A stretch of 12,167 nucleotides of DNA from an uncultured Gemmatimonadota bacterium (GTDB lineage: Bacteria; Gemmatimonadota; Gemmatimonadetes; Gemmatimonadales; GWC2-71-9). A model generated the notes under the pieces. The model had not been told where the DNA came from. It did no database searches and was given only the letters and a program-made list of their open reading frames with translations. Shown piece after piece: positions 1-6,849 of this stretch; positions within the stretch are counted from its first letter, which is position 1, and every line of letters starts with the position of its first letter. Both the position numbers and the translations under genes were made by a program. The stretch spans positions 1 through 12,167 of the forward strand of contig CAMLHU010000036.1 in the NCBI GenBank assembly GCA_946479825.1. The letters are read 5' to 3'.

Positions 1-49
1 AGCTCCTAGCTCCTAGCTCCAAGCTCCAAGCTCTTAGCTCCACGCTCCC
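1..49. repeat. Degenerate heptamer tandem array, core AGCTC
   Basis: Seven consecutive seven-base units occur: AGCTCCT twice, AGCTCCA twice, AGCTCTT, AGCTCCA and a decayed CGCTCCC. The first five bases are constant and change falls mostly on the last two. The array is cut by the window edge, so its true length is unknown. It is followed by C-rich sequence with no clear promoter before the protease start at 123. The period and the pattern of a fixed core with variable positions match the other arrays in this window, although the core differs. Confidence 0.85.
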
Positions 50-122
50 CCCAACGTTCCCCCCTGAAACCTCCCCTCGGCCCCCCGCGTACTGGCCTCC
101 GTCCCCTTCCACCGAGCCGGCC

Positions 123-1142
123 ATGAGCACCAGCCTTCCCGCCACGCGCAGCCGCAGGACGTTCCCGGAGATCGCCCCGGTCAACTGGGAGCACCCGGCC
201 GACCGGGCGGCGCTCCAGGCGCTCCGGGCGGTCCCCGGGGCCGATGAGGTCATCAAGAAGATCCTGGGCCTCCTGGGCGGCCAGCGCGGGATCCAGCTCC
301 TGTTCCAGGCCAACGCCATCCGGGTGGGCCCCGACCAGTTCCCCCGCCTCTGGCAGATGCACGTCGAGATGTGCGCGACGTTCGACTGGCCGAAGGTCCC
401 CGAGCTCTACGTCACCCAGACGCCGATCTTCAACGCCGGCGCCTACGGCGTGGACGACCCGTTCATCGTCCTCAACTCCGCGGCGCTCGAGCTCCTCGAG
501 GACGACGAGATCCGCGGGGTGCTGGCCCACGAACTCGGCCACGTGATGAGCGGGCACGTGCTCTACCGCACCATCGCGGCCATCCTCACCCTCGTGAGCC
601 TCGGCGCGCTCCCGTTCCTGGCCGAGCTCGTGGTCCTGCCGGTCAAGCTCGCGTTCCTCGAATGGAGCCGGAAGGCGGAGCTCTCCGCCGACCGCGCCGG
701 CCTCCTCGGCGTCCAGGATCCCGTCGCGATGCAGCGGCAGTTCATGAAGATGGCGGGCGGCGGACGCGGGGCGTGGTTCACGATGGCCGACATGAACGTG
801 GACGCCTATATGGCGCAGGCCAACGAATACGCCCGCGGCACCGAGGGGTTCGACGTGATCTACAAGCTCATCAACACCCTCGGCGTCACCCATCCAATGC
901 ACACCGTGCGCGCCGCCGAGATCCAGTCGTGGGTCGCGGCGGGCGAGTACGACCGGATCCTGCGCGGGGAATACGTGAAGCGCGGCGCCGCCGGCACCGA
1001 GCGGCCGTGGCAGGAAGACTTCCGCGAGGCCCGGGAGCATTACGGCAAGGAGGCCCGGGAGATGGCCCATCAAGTGGCCGACGCCGCCAAGCGCGCCGCC
1101 CAGCGCGTGGGCGAGGCCATCCGGGACGCCCGCAAGCCGTGA
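123..1142 (+). CDS. M48-family membrane-associated zinc metalloprotease
   Basis: A 339-residue peptidase of the M48 (HtpX/Ste24-like) family. The zinc site HELGH is at residues 136-140, preceded by the usual acidic stretch LLEDDEIRGVLA. The third zinc ligand is probably E186 in KAELSAD, with D190 as the conserved partner. A hydrophobic stretch at about 145-177, just after HELGH, probably forms one or two membrane passes, so the protein should act at the inner membrane, perhaps in protein quality control. The last 50 residues are charged and Ala-rich and predict a long amphipathic helix or coiled coil. No N-terminal signal peptide is seen. The ATG at 123 has only a weak upstream purine stretch. 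The stop codon overlaps the purD start (GTGA), suggesting coupled translation. The family is firm; the substrate is unknown. Confidence 0.9.
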   Translation: MSTSLPATRSRRTFPEIAPVNWEHPADRAALQALRAVPGADEVIKKILGLLGGQRGIQLLFQANAIRVGPDQFPRLWQMHVEMCATFDWPKVPELYVTQTPIFNAGAYGVDDPFIVLNSAALELLEDDEIRGVLAHELGHVMSGHVLYRTIAAILTLVSLGALPFLAELVVLPVKLAFLEWSRKAELSADRAGLLGVQDPVAMQRQFMKMAGGGRGAWFTMADMNVDAYMAQANEYARGTEGFDVIYKLINTLGVTHPMHTVRAAEIQSWVAAGEYDRILRGEYVKRGAAGTERPWQEDFREAREHYGKEAREMAHQVADAAKRAAQRVGEAIRDARKP

Positions 1143-2416
1143 GGATCCTCGTCGTCGGCGGCGGCGGCCGCGAACACGCGCTCTGCTGGGCGCTCCGCCG
1201 CGAGGATCCCCACGCCGACCTCTACGCCGCCCCCGGCAATCCGGGGACGGCGGACCTCGCCACCAACCTCCCCATCGCCGCGAGCGACCTCGACCGCCTG
1301 GCCGACGCGGCCGACGCCTACGGCATCGACCTCGTCATCGTGGGCCCCGAGGCGCCGCTGGCCGACGGCCTGGCCGACCGGCTTCGTGCCGAAGGGCGCG
1401 CCGTGTTCGGCCCGGGCGCCGCCGCGGCCCAGGTCGAGGCGTCCAAGGCCTTCGCCAAGGCCCTGATGGCGCGCGCCGGGGTCCCCACCGCGGCCAGCGC
1501 CACGTTCACCGACCTGGCGGACGCGCTCCGGTACGTGGACGCCCACGCCGAGCCGCTGGTGGTGAAGGCGTCCGGCCTCGCCGCCGGCAAGGGCGCGGTG
1601 GTCTGCGCCACCCGCGCCGAGGCGGCCGCGACGTTGCGGGCGATGCTCGGCGAAGGGAAGTTCGGCGGCGCCGGCCGCGTGGTGGTGATCGAGGACTTCC
1701 TCGCCGGCGAAGAGCTGTCGGTGTTCGCCGTGACCAACGGACGCGAGGTGCGGATCCTCCCGGCGGCGCAGGACCATAAGCGCCTGCTGGAGGGCGATCA
1801 GGGCCCCAACACCGGCGGGATGGGCGCTTACAGCCCGGTCTCGCTCGCCACGCCGGAACTGCTGCGGCTGGTCGAGGACGGCGTGCTCCTGCCGACGCTC
1901 CGGCAGCTCGAGTCCGAGGACACGCCGTTCGTGGGACTCCTGTACGCCGGCCTGATGATCTCTCCCGACGGCGAACCCTCGGTGGTCGAGTTCAACTGCC
2001 GGTTCGGCGACCCGGAGACCCAGGTCGTCCTGCCGCTGGTCGAGCGGGGACTGACCGACCTCCTGTTCGCCGCAGCGAGGCGCGACGCCCTCCCCCGGGT
2101 GACGGTCGGGCGCGGCGCCGCGGTGACGACGGTCCTGGCGGCGCGGGGCTATCCCGACGCGCCGGAGAAGGGCGCCGTGATCACCATCCCGGACGAGCTC
2201 CCCGACGGCGTCACGGTGTTCCACGCCGGCACCACGCGCGACGACGCCGGCGTGCTGCGCGTGGCCGGCGGCCGGGTCCTCAACGTGACCGCGGTGGCAC
2301 CGTCGTTCCCCGACGCGCAGGCCGCGAGCCGCGCCGGCGCCGAGGCGGTCGCGTTCGATGGCAAGGTGTGGCGCCGGGATATCGGATGGCGGGAGGCGGA
2401 CCGGTTGGGAGGGTGA
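1139..2416 (+). CDS. purD: Phosphoribosylamine--glycine ligase (GAR synthetase)
   Basis: This cytoplasmic ATP-grasp enzyme joins 5-phosphoribosylamine to glycine in step two of purine synthesis. The protein is 425 residues, normal for the family. It begins VRILVVGGGGREHAL, the classic PurD N-terminal nucleotide-binding loop, followed by GPEAPLADG. The ATP-grasp part has KASGLAAGKGAVV, then QDHKRLLEGD, NTGGMGAYSP and the metal/ATP-binding EFNCRFGDPETQ. The GTG at 1139 is chosen because it places the conserved loop at the N-terminus and overlaps the protease stop by four bases. The frame stays open upstream to 371, but that stretch only shadows the protease gene. The neighbour is a protease, not another pur gene, so the pairing looks like co-transcription without an obvious pathway link. 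Confidence 0.96.
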   Translation: MRILVVGGGGREHALCWALRREDPHADLYAAPGNPGTADLATNLPIAASDLDRLADAADAYGIDLVIVGPEAPLADGLADRLRAEGRAVFGPGAAAAQVEASKAFAKALMARAGVPTAASATFTDLADALRYVDAHAEPLVVKASGLAAGKGAVVCATRAEAAATLRAMLGEGKFGGAGRVVVIEDFLAGEELSVFAVTNGREVRILPAAQDHKRLLEGDQGPNTGGMGAYSPVSLATPELLRLVEDGVLLPTLRQLESEDTPFVGLLYAGLMISPDGEPSVVEFNCRFGDPETQVVLPLVERGLTDLLFAAARRDALPRVTVGRGAAVTTVLAARGYPDAPEKGAVITIPDELPDGVTVFHAGTTRDDAGVLRVAGGRVLNVTAVAPSFPDAQAASRAGAEAVAFDGKVWRRDIGWREADRLGG

Positions 2417-2423
2417 GGGGGTG

Positions 2424-2521
2424 GTCGTTGGACGTTGGTCGTTGGTCGTTGGACGTTGGTCGTGAGTCGTGAGTCGTGGGTCGTGAGTCGCTCGTCGCTG
2501 GTCGTCGATCGTTCCTCGCCT
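2424..2521. repeat. Degenerate heptamer tandem array, core GTCGT
   Basis: Fourteen units of seven bases run head to tail from just after the purD stop: GTCGTTG and GACGTTG alternate in the first five, then come GTCGTGA/GTCGTGG, GTCGCTC, GTCGCTG, GTCGTCG, ATCGTTC and CTCGCCT, decaying toward the right. The TCG core is held while positions 2, 5, 6 and 7 vary. Seven is not a multiple of three, so the array opens all frames without encoding a plausible protein. Confidence 0.9.
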
Positions 2522-2612
2522 CTTCACCTCCTCGCCTCTTCTCCTCTTCCCCTTTCCCTCTCACCGCTCACCGCTCCTCCCCCCTCTCCCTTCTCCCCCC
2601 CGCCCCGTTCCG
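2522..2612. repeat. Polypyrimidine repeat tract upstream of mutM
   Basis: This stretch is almost pure C and T. It includes CTCACCG twice in tandem and repeated CTCGCCTCTT-like words, with a loose period of about seven. It abuts the GTCGT array at 2424-2521, and the purine-rich strand switches sides at the junction (G-rich on plus before about 2513, G-rich on minus after). No promoter or ribosome-binding site is recognisable between it and the mutM ATG at 2629. Confidence 0.7.
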
Positions 2613-2628
2613 ATTACCGTTCATCTGC

Positions 2629-3453
2629 ATGCCTGAACTCCCCGAAGTCGAGACCATCGTCCGCGACCTGCGGCCGCTGGTGGTCGGCCGGCGGATCGAG
2701 GGGGCGAGGCTGACGCACGATGACGTGCTGAGCGGGGTGACCCGACGGACGCTGCTCCGCACCCTCCCCGGTCGCACGATCGACGCCCTCTCCCGCCGCG
2801 CCAAGCACGCCGTCTTCTCCCTCGGCGACCGCCGCCTGGTGGTCCAGCCGGGAATGACCGGCTCCCTTCTCGTGTACGACCGCGCGCTCACCCCGTCCGA
2901 GGCGCGCTACGCGGTGCTCCGCCTCCCGCTCGACGACGGCCGGCTCCTGGTCTATCGCGACGTGCGCCGGATCGGGAAGCTCCGCCTCCTCGACGCCCGC
3001 GGCTGGGCGGCGTACGACGGCGCGCTCGGCCCCGAGCCCCTGGCCGACGACTTCACCGCCGAGCGGATGCACGCCGCGTTCGCGGGCTCGCGCCAGGCGG
3101 TCAAGAAGGTGCTGATGGACCAGCGCGCGGTCGTCGGGGTCGGGAACATCTACGCCAACGAGGCGCTCTTCGCGGCAGGGATCGACCCGTCGCGGCCGGC
3201 ACAGAAGGTCTCCCCCGACGACGCCGAGCGGCTCCATCGCGAGGTCCGGCGGATCCTTCGCGCCGCGATCGCCTCGCAAGGGACGACGTTCCGGGACTAC
3301 CGCACCGGCACCGGCGAGCCCGGCAACTTCCAGCTCGAGCTCTTCGTGTACGGCCGGGAAGGCGAGCCCTGCAGGGTGTGCGGGACGCGGCTCGCCGGGA
3401 CCCACGCGATCGACCAGCGCATCACCGTCTTCTGCCACCGGTGCCAGGCGTGA
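2629..3453 (+). CDS. mutM: Formamidopyrimidine-DNA glycosylase (bifunctional Fpg/MutM)
   Basis: Removes 8-oxoguanine and formamidopyrimidines from DNA and nicks the abasic site (beta/delta-lyase). The 274-residue protein starts MPELPEVETI, giving the catalytic Pro2 and Glu3, so the start at 2629 is certain; the open frame back to 2476 is repeat sequence. K59 lies in RRAKHAVFSL, the family's conserved lysine. The helix-two-turn-helix is at VVGVGNIYANEALF. The C-terminal zinc finger has C248, C251, C269 and C272, with R264 at the lesion-binding position. There is no Shine-Dalgarno sequence; the leader is polypyrimidine, so the transcript may be leaderless or use an S1-type leader. The stop overlaps the next gene by four bases (GTGA), coupling it to a second repair nuclease. 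Confidence 0.96.
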   Translation: MPELPEVETIVRDLRPLVVGRRIEGARLTHDDVLSGVTRRTLLRTLPGRTIDALSRRAKHAVFSLGDRRLVVQPGMTGSLLVYDRALTPSEARYAVLRLPLDDGRLLVYRDVRRIGKLRLLDARGWAAYDGALGPEPLADDFTAERMHAAFAGSRQAVKKVLMDQRAVVGVGNIYANEALFAAGIDPSRPAQKVSPDDAERLHREVRRILRAAIASQGTTFRDYRTGTGEPGNFQLELFVYGREGEPCRVCGTRLAGTHAIDQRITVFCHRCQA

Positions 3454-4553
3454 GCCAGCTGACCGCCCTGCCGATCCCCGCCGCCGACCTGGGCGTCCTG
3501 CGCCAGCGCGTCCGCGCGCTCGCGGAGGACCGGCCTGCGGTCTATCGGATGGTGGATCCCGCCGGGCGGGTGCTCTACGTCGGCAAGGCCCGGAAGCTGC
3601 GCGCCCGGCTGCTCGCGTACTTCCGCGCCCGCTATCCCGACGACAAGGCGGCCCGGATCATCCACGCCGCCCACGACGTGCAATGGGACTATGTGCCGAG
3701 CGAGTTCGCGGCACTGCTGGGCGAGATCCGGGAGATCCGCCGCCATCGCCCGCCGTTCAACTTCCAGGGCAACCGCTCCCGGCTCCCGGTCTTCATCAGC
3801 GTGGCCGAGGGGCCGGCCCCGCGGCTCGAGGCGCGCCGGAGTCTCCCGGGGGCCGACGAGCGGTGCTACGGCCCGTTCGGGTCGCTCGGCCGGGTGCGCG
3901 ACGCCATCCGGACCCTCAACGACCTGCTGGGGCTGCGGGACTGCGCGGCCCGGATGCCGATGGTCTTCGCCGACCAGACCGACCTCTTCACCGCCCCCCG
4001 CCAGGCCGCCTGCCTCCGCCACGAGTTCGGCTTCTGCCTCGGCCCCTGCGCCGGGCTCACGACGGAGGAGGCCTATCGTGCGCGGGTGATGAGCGCCGTG
4101 GCGTTCCTTGAAGGGCGGAGCATCCGCCCGGTGGACCGGGTCATCCAGGAGATGGAACGGGCGGCCACCGCGCAGGCGTTCGAGGAGGCCGCGCGGTGGC
4201 GCGAGAAGTTCGAGGCGCTGGAGTGGCTCCTCTCGGCCACCACGCGGGCGCGCGCGGCGGTCGAGCTGCTGAGCTTCGTGTACCACGACCCCGGCGCCTT
4301 CGGCGACGACCGCGCCTACGTGATCAAGCGGGGGACGGTCCGTGCCGCCTTTCCCAACCCGACGACGCCGATCGAGGTCGAAGCGTTCCGGTCGGTGGTG
4401 CGGGAGGAACTCGCCCGGGAGGAGCCCGACGCCGGCCTCCTGCCGGTCGGCCGGCTCGACGAGATGCTGGTGGTGATGAGCTGGTTCCGCCGCCACCCCG
4501 AGGCGTTCCGCCGGACCACCAAGCTGGAGGAATGGGCTCAAGTTCCGAATTGA
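3450..4553 (+). CDS. UvrC-like GIY-YIG nuclease lacking the RNase H half
   Basis: 367 residues resembling the N-terminal half of the UvrC excinuclease, or Cho. The GIY-YIG domain is at about 30-105: VYR at 31-33, YVGKA at 43-47, a basic region at 49-53, and the probable catalytic E92 before RHRPPFN. Four cysteines, C165, C188, C196 and C200 (HEFGFCLGPCAG), match the UvrC [4Fe-4S] ligand pattern, with about 11 extra residues between the first two. A UVR (UvrB-binding) motif spans about 232-262 (AFEEAARWREKFEALEWLL). The C-terminal 100 residues resemble the tail of actinobacterial DnaQ-Cho fusions, ending in DEMLVVMSWF. The UvrC RNase H-like nuclease and helix-hairpin-helix are absent. It should therefore make only the 3'-side incision with UvrB. 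The GTG at 3450 overlaps the mutM stop; the frame upstream is shadow. It is not a truncation artefact, since the gene ends cleanly before the next one. Confidence 0.85.
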   Translation: MSQLTALPIPAADLGVLRQRVRALAEDRPAVYRMVDPAGRVLYVGKARKLRARLLAYFRARYPDDKAARIIHAAHDVQWDYVPSEFAALLGEIREIRRHRPPFNFQGNRSRLPVFISVAEGPAPRLEARRSLPGADERCYGPFGSLGRVRDAIRTLNDLLGLRDCAARMPMVFADQTDLFTAPRQAACLRHEFGFCLGPCAGLTTEEAYRARVMSAVAFLEGRSIRPVDRVIQEMERAATAQAFEEAARWREKFEALEWLLSATTRARAAVELLSFVYHDPGAFGDDRAYVIKRGTVRAAFPNPTTPIEVEAFRSVVREELAREEPDAGLLPVGRLDEMLVVMSWFRRHPEAFRRTTKLEEWAQVPN

Positions 4554-4614
4554 AACAATCCAGGTCATCCCCCCGTATCGTGGCCGTCCCCGAACCCCGA
4601 TGCTTGGAGCCACG

Positions 4615-5040
4615 ATGCCCGTCCGCCGGATCGCCCTCGCCCTGTTGCCGTTCCTGGCCGCGCCTGCGCTCTGCGCCCAGGCGGCCCCCACGCCTCGCGA
4701 CACCCTGGCACTCGCCCGTCAATACACGACGTGGTTCTACTCCGGACAGGCCGACAGCCTGGTGGCCCACTCGGATTCGGCCACCCGCGCCCTCCCCGAC
4801 GCGAAGGACCGGTACGAGGATGCCTTCCTTCAGCTCACGATGCACGGTGGCCAGGAGGTGAGCGTGGTGGAGGAGAAGTTCGTGAAGCGGTTGGGGCATA
4901 CGCAGTACTGGCGCACCGCCAATTTCAGCGCCTACACGGCCGAGCCGGTCCAGGTCCGGTGGGCGGTCAACGAGAAGTGGGAGATCGTCGGTCTCGGACT
5001 GAATCCGCTGAGCCAGGCGCCGCCCGTCGACTCGCAGTGA
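4615..5040 (+). CDS. Small secreted protein, possibly DUF3887-like
   Basis: A 141-residue protein with a clear Sec signal peptide (MPVRRIALALLPFLAAPALC, cleavage likely near AQA), so it is probably periplasmic or exported. The mature part (DTLALARQYTTWFYSGQADS, later TMHGGQEVSVVEEKFVKRLG and VQVRWAVNEKWEIVGLGLNP) resembles the small alpha+beta folds of the DUF3887/NTF2-like type, in which a helix pair is followed by a beta-sheet. I offer this as a resemblance only. The ATG at 4615 is preferred over the one at 4600 because GGAG lies six to nine bases upstream and the signal peptide then starts properly. It is transcribed from its own promoter or from read-through of the repair pair 61 bp upstream, and a strong hairpin follows the stop. 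Function unknown. Confidence 0.75.
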   Translation: MPVRRIALALLPFLAAPALCAQAAPTPRDTLALARQYTTWFYSGQADSLVAHSDSATRALPDAKDRYEDAFLQLTMHGGQEVSVVEEKFVKRLGHTQYWRTANFSAYTAEPVQVRWAVNEKWEIVGLGLNPLSQAPPVDSQ

Positions 5041-5051
5041 CCGGAACGCAA

Positions 5052-5078
5052 CGACCCCGCGGGAGATCCGCGGGGTCG
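5052..5078. terminator. Bidirectional stem-loop terminator
   Basis: A perfect 11-bp stem, CGACCCCGCGG and its complement, encloses the loop GAGAT. It lies 12 bases after the stop at 5040 and 23 bases before the minus-strand stop at 5102, so it sits between two converging genes. Only a short CTTTG follows on the plus strand, so termination may rely on stem strength or Rho. Confidence 0.85.
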
Positions 5079-5101
5079 CTTTGCCAGGAGGTCACCGGGC
5101 G

Positions 5102-6217
5102 TCACGGGATCGCGTGGTGCTCCCGCAGCAGCGCCTGGAGCCGGTCACCCGGGAGTGAATCGGCCACCCGGCCCTGCGCGTTCCGGACCGGCGTAGCTGC
5201 CAAGAGCGCGTTGTACACTGCCTCCTCGGTCGCCTCGATGACGGCCGCGAACAGCGCGCTCATCTGTTCGTTGGCCACTTCCGGCCCGCCGACGCGGGTC
5301 GCGTCGTACTTCCGCCGGAGCTCGGCCGCGGTCGAGAACGCGATCACGTAGTCGCCCGAGCCGTTGTCCATCCACGAGCCGGTCCGGGCCAGCCCGAAGG
5401 TCGCGCGCTTCGCCAGCCGGCCCAGGTTGCGCTCGAGGAGCGGCGCATCGGTGGCCACCACCACCATCACCGAGCCGCCGGGGCCGCGGGGTTCGGGGAA
5501 CGGTTGGTGCCCCCAGATGCGGCCGACCGGGACGCCCATCACCGTCAGGTCGCCGCCGTAGTTGGTCTGCACCAGTACGCCGACCGTCCAGCCGCCGAGG
5601 CGGTCCGGCAGCTTCCGGCTGCTGGTCCCGATGCCGCCCTTCCAGCCGAAGTTGATGGTCCCCCGCCCCGCCCCGACGCTCCCCTCCGCCACCGGCCCGC
5701 TGGCGGCGCTCTCGAGCGCCTGCACGACGTGGTCGGGCCGGATCGGCCGGAGCCGGATGGCGCTCAGGCCGCCATCGTTGGTCTCGCCGACCACCGGATT
5801 GAACGACCGCACCTGCTCCATCCCGGGGCGCGCCAGCATCCAGCCCGTCAGCGCGTCGGCCACCCGCCAGACGCAGAGGGTGCAGGTGAGGAGGATCGGC
5901 GACTCGATCTCGCCCAGCTCCTGCACCTGGGTCACGCCGAGCAGCTTGCCGAAGCCGTTCCCGACGTACATGGCGGCGGGGAGTCGATAGGCGAACGTGT
6001 TCGAATCTTCCGGGATGATCGCCGTGACCCCGGTGTGGATCGAGTCGCCCGCGTCCACGGTCACCTGGCCCACCCGCACGCCGGCGACGTCGGTGATGGC
6101 GTTCCACCGCCCGGTCGCGAAGATCCCCGGCGCGATGCCGAGCGCGCGGGCACGGGGTCGGGCCTGGGCGGCGACGATGGCCGGGACGAAGAGCAGGGCC
6201 ATCAGGCAGGCACGCAT
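5102..6217 (-). CDS. Secreted P1-family (DmpA/BapA-like) self-processing aminopeptidase
   Basis: 371 residues with an N-terminal signal peptide (MRACLMALLFVPAIVAAQA), so probably periplasmic or exported. The body follows the S58/P1 DmpA family: ITDVAGVRVGQVTV near the N-terminus, HTGVTAI, NPVVGETNDGGL and INFGWKGGIGTSSR. Gly248-Ser249 in PGGSVMVVVATDAPL is the expected autocleavage site. Cutting there would free Ser249 as the N-terminal nucleophile of a beta chain (249-371) paired with an alpha chain (1-248). Family members hydrolyse N-terminal D- or L-amino acids or beta-peptides. The ATG at 6217 has a near-perfect AAGGAGGA ribosome site; the frame extends to 6256 but lacks one there. It follows the phosphodiesterase on the same strand after a 136-bp gap containing a hairpin repeat. 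Confidence 0.92.
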   Translation of the reverse strand: MRACLMALLFVPAIVAAQARPRARALGIAPGIFATGRWNAITDVAGVRVGQVTVDAGDSIHTGVTAIIPEDSNTFAYRLPAAMYVGNGFGKLLGVTQVQELGEIESPILLTCTLCVWRVADALTGWMLARPGMEQVRSFNPVVGETNDGGLSAIRLRPIRPDHVVQALESAASGPVAEGSVGAGRGTINFGWKGGIGTSSRKLPDRLGGWTVGVLVQTNYGGDLTVMGVPVGRIWGHQPFPEPRGPGGSVMVVVATDAPLLERNLGRLAKRATFGLARTGSWMDNGSGDYVIAFSTAAELRRKYDATRVGGPEVANEQMSALFAAVIEATEEAVYNALLAATPVRNAQGRVADSLPGDRLQALLREHHAIP

Positions 6218-6220
6218 CGT

Positions 6221-6228
6221 TCCTCCTT
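6221..6228 (-). promoter_or_regulatory. Shine-Dalgarno site of the P1 peptidase
   Basis: The minus strand reads AAGGAGGA and then three bases before ATG at 6217. It is the strongest ribosome-binding site in the window and fixes the start of this gene. Most neighbours have weak or no such site. Confidence 0.85.
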
Positions 6229-6285
6229 GGCGTCTCGACCCCGGCGTTCGTTCCACCCGCGAACTACGAGGTAGCCGGTCGTGAT

Positions 6286-6330
6286 GGGGAGCCCCTCGCC
6301 GCGTATGCGGAGAGGGGGACTGGGGGTGAG
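6286..6330. repeat. Hairpin-bearing GC-rich intergenic element (possible dispersed repeat)
   Basis: CCCCTCGCCGC (6292-6302), loop GTAT and GCGGAGAGGGG (6307-6317) pair along ten bases with one G-A mismatch. The outer sequence, read on minus as CTCACCCCCAGTCCCCCTC, resembles a family of interspersed intergenic repeats seen in many GC-rich environmental genomes; that resemblance is from memory. It lies between the phosphodiesterase stop and the peptidase start, both minus strand. It could act as an RNA stabiliser or partial terminator. No U-run follows. Confidence 0.5.
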
Positions 6331-6353
6331 GCCTGGTGCGGACGGCGAACGTC

Positions 6354-6842
6354 CTAGTCTTCCAGGTCGGTCAGCGGGACGAGGCGCGCGCGCGGCGGGA
6401 GCCCCGCCTCGAGCTCCATGATCCCGACCGAGGGCGGCAGGTCGAACCGCTTCGCCCCGGCGCCGCCCGGGTTCATCACGGTCACGATCACGTCCACGTT
6501 GGTGAGGAGCGGACGGTGGGTGTGCCCATAGATGATGGCCTCGGCGTCGGGATACGCCGCGTGGAGCTTCTCGGGCGTGGGGCTGCCGAGCTGATGGCCG
6601 TGGACCAGCACGAAGTCGAGCCCCTCGATCCGGCGCTGCACGATCTCGGGAACACGGGCGCGGACGTCCATCCCGTCGGTGTTCCCCCACACCGCCGTCA
6701 CCGGCGCGATGGCCTCGAGCTCGGTCAGGAGGTCGAGGTCGCCGATGTCGCCGGCGTGGAGGATGTGGTCCACCTCGCGGAAGACGTCGAACACCTCCGG
6801 GCGGAGGAGGCCGTGGGTGTCGGAGATGATCCCGAGGCGCAT
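6354..6842 (-). CDS. YfcE/MJ0936-type metallophosphoesterase
   Basis: 162 residues of the small calcineurin-like phosphoesterase family. It carries all the metal-binding blocks: D8 and H10 (ISDTHG), D32 (HAGDIGD), N54 (WGNTDG), H81 (VHGHQLG), and H107 and H109 (YGHTHRP). The length fits YfcE, which hydrolyses phosphodiesters such as bis-pNPP in vitro; the physiological substrate is unknown. The start ATG lies seven bases after the ubiX stop, and an AAGGGG site overlaps that gap, so it is the next gene in the quinone operon on the minus strand. A role in quinone synthesis is not implied by the sequence; proximity may only mean shared transcription. Confidence 0.9.
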   Translation of the reverse strand: MRLGIISDTHGLLRPEVFDVFREVDHILHAGDIGDLDLLTELEAIAPVTAVWGNTDGMDVRARVPEIVQRRIEGLDFVLVHGHQLGSPTPEKLHAAYPDAEAIIYGHTHRPLLTNVDVIVTVMNPGGAGAKRFDLPPSVGIMELEAGLPPRARLVPLTDLED

Positions 6843-6849
6843 CCGCCCC

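Noticed and set aside
6..1073. Long minus-strand open frame across the M48 protease
   Set aside because: It is the high-GC shadow of the protease gene; the composition is His/Arg/Gly/Glu-rich with no family motif, while the plus strand has HELGH and conserved features.
1070..2527. Minus-strand open frame of 485 codons across purD
   Set aside because: It is a shadow of purD whose N-terminus is translated heptamer repeat (THDQRPTT-like); there is no plausible domain.
2476..2628. N-terminal extension of mutM
   Set aside because: The frame is open to 2476 only because of the repeats; the catalytic Pro must be residue 2, which fixes the start at 2629.
4550..4581. Promoter before the small secreted protein: TTGAAA with TATCGT
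   Set aside because: The spacing is 20 bases, longer than normal, and TTGAAA overlaps the stop of the previous gene; too weak to annotate.
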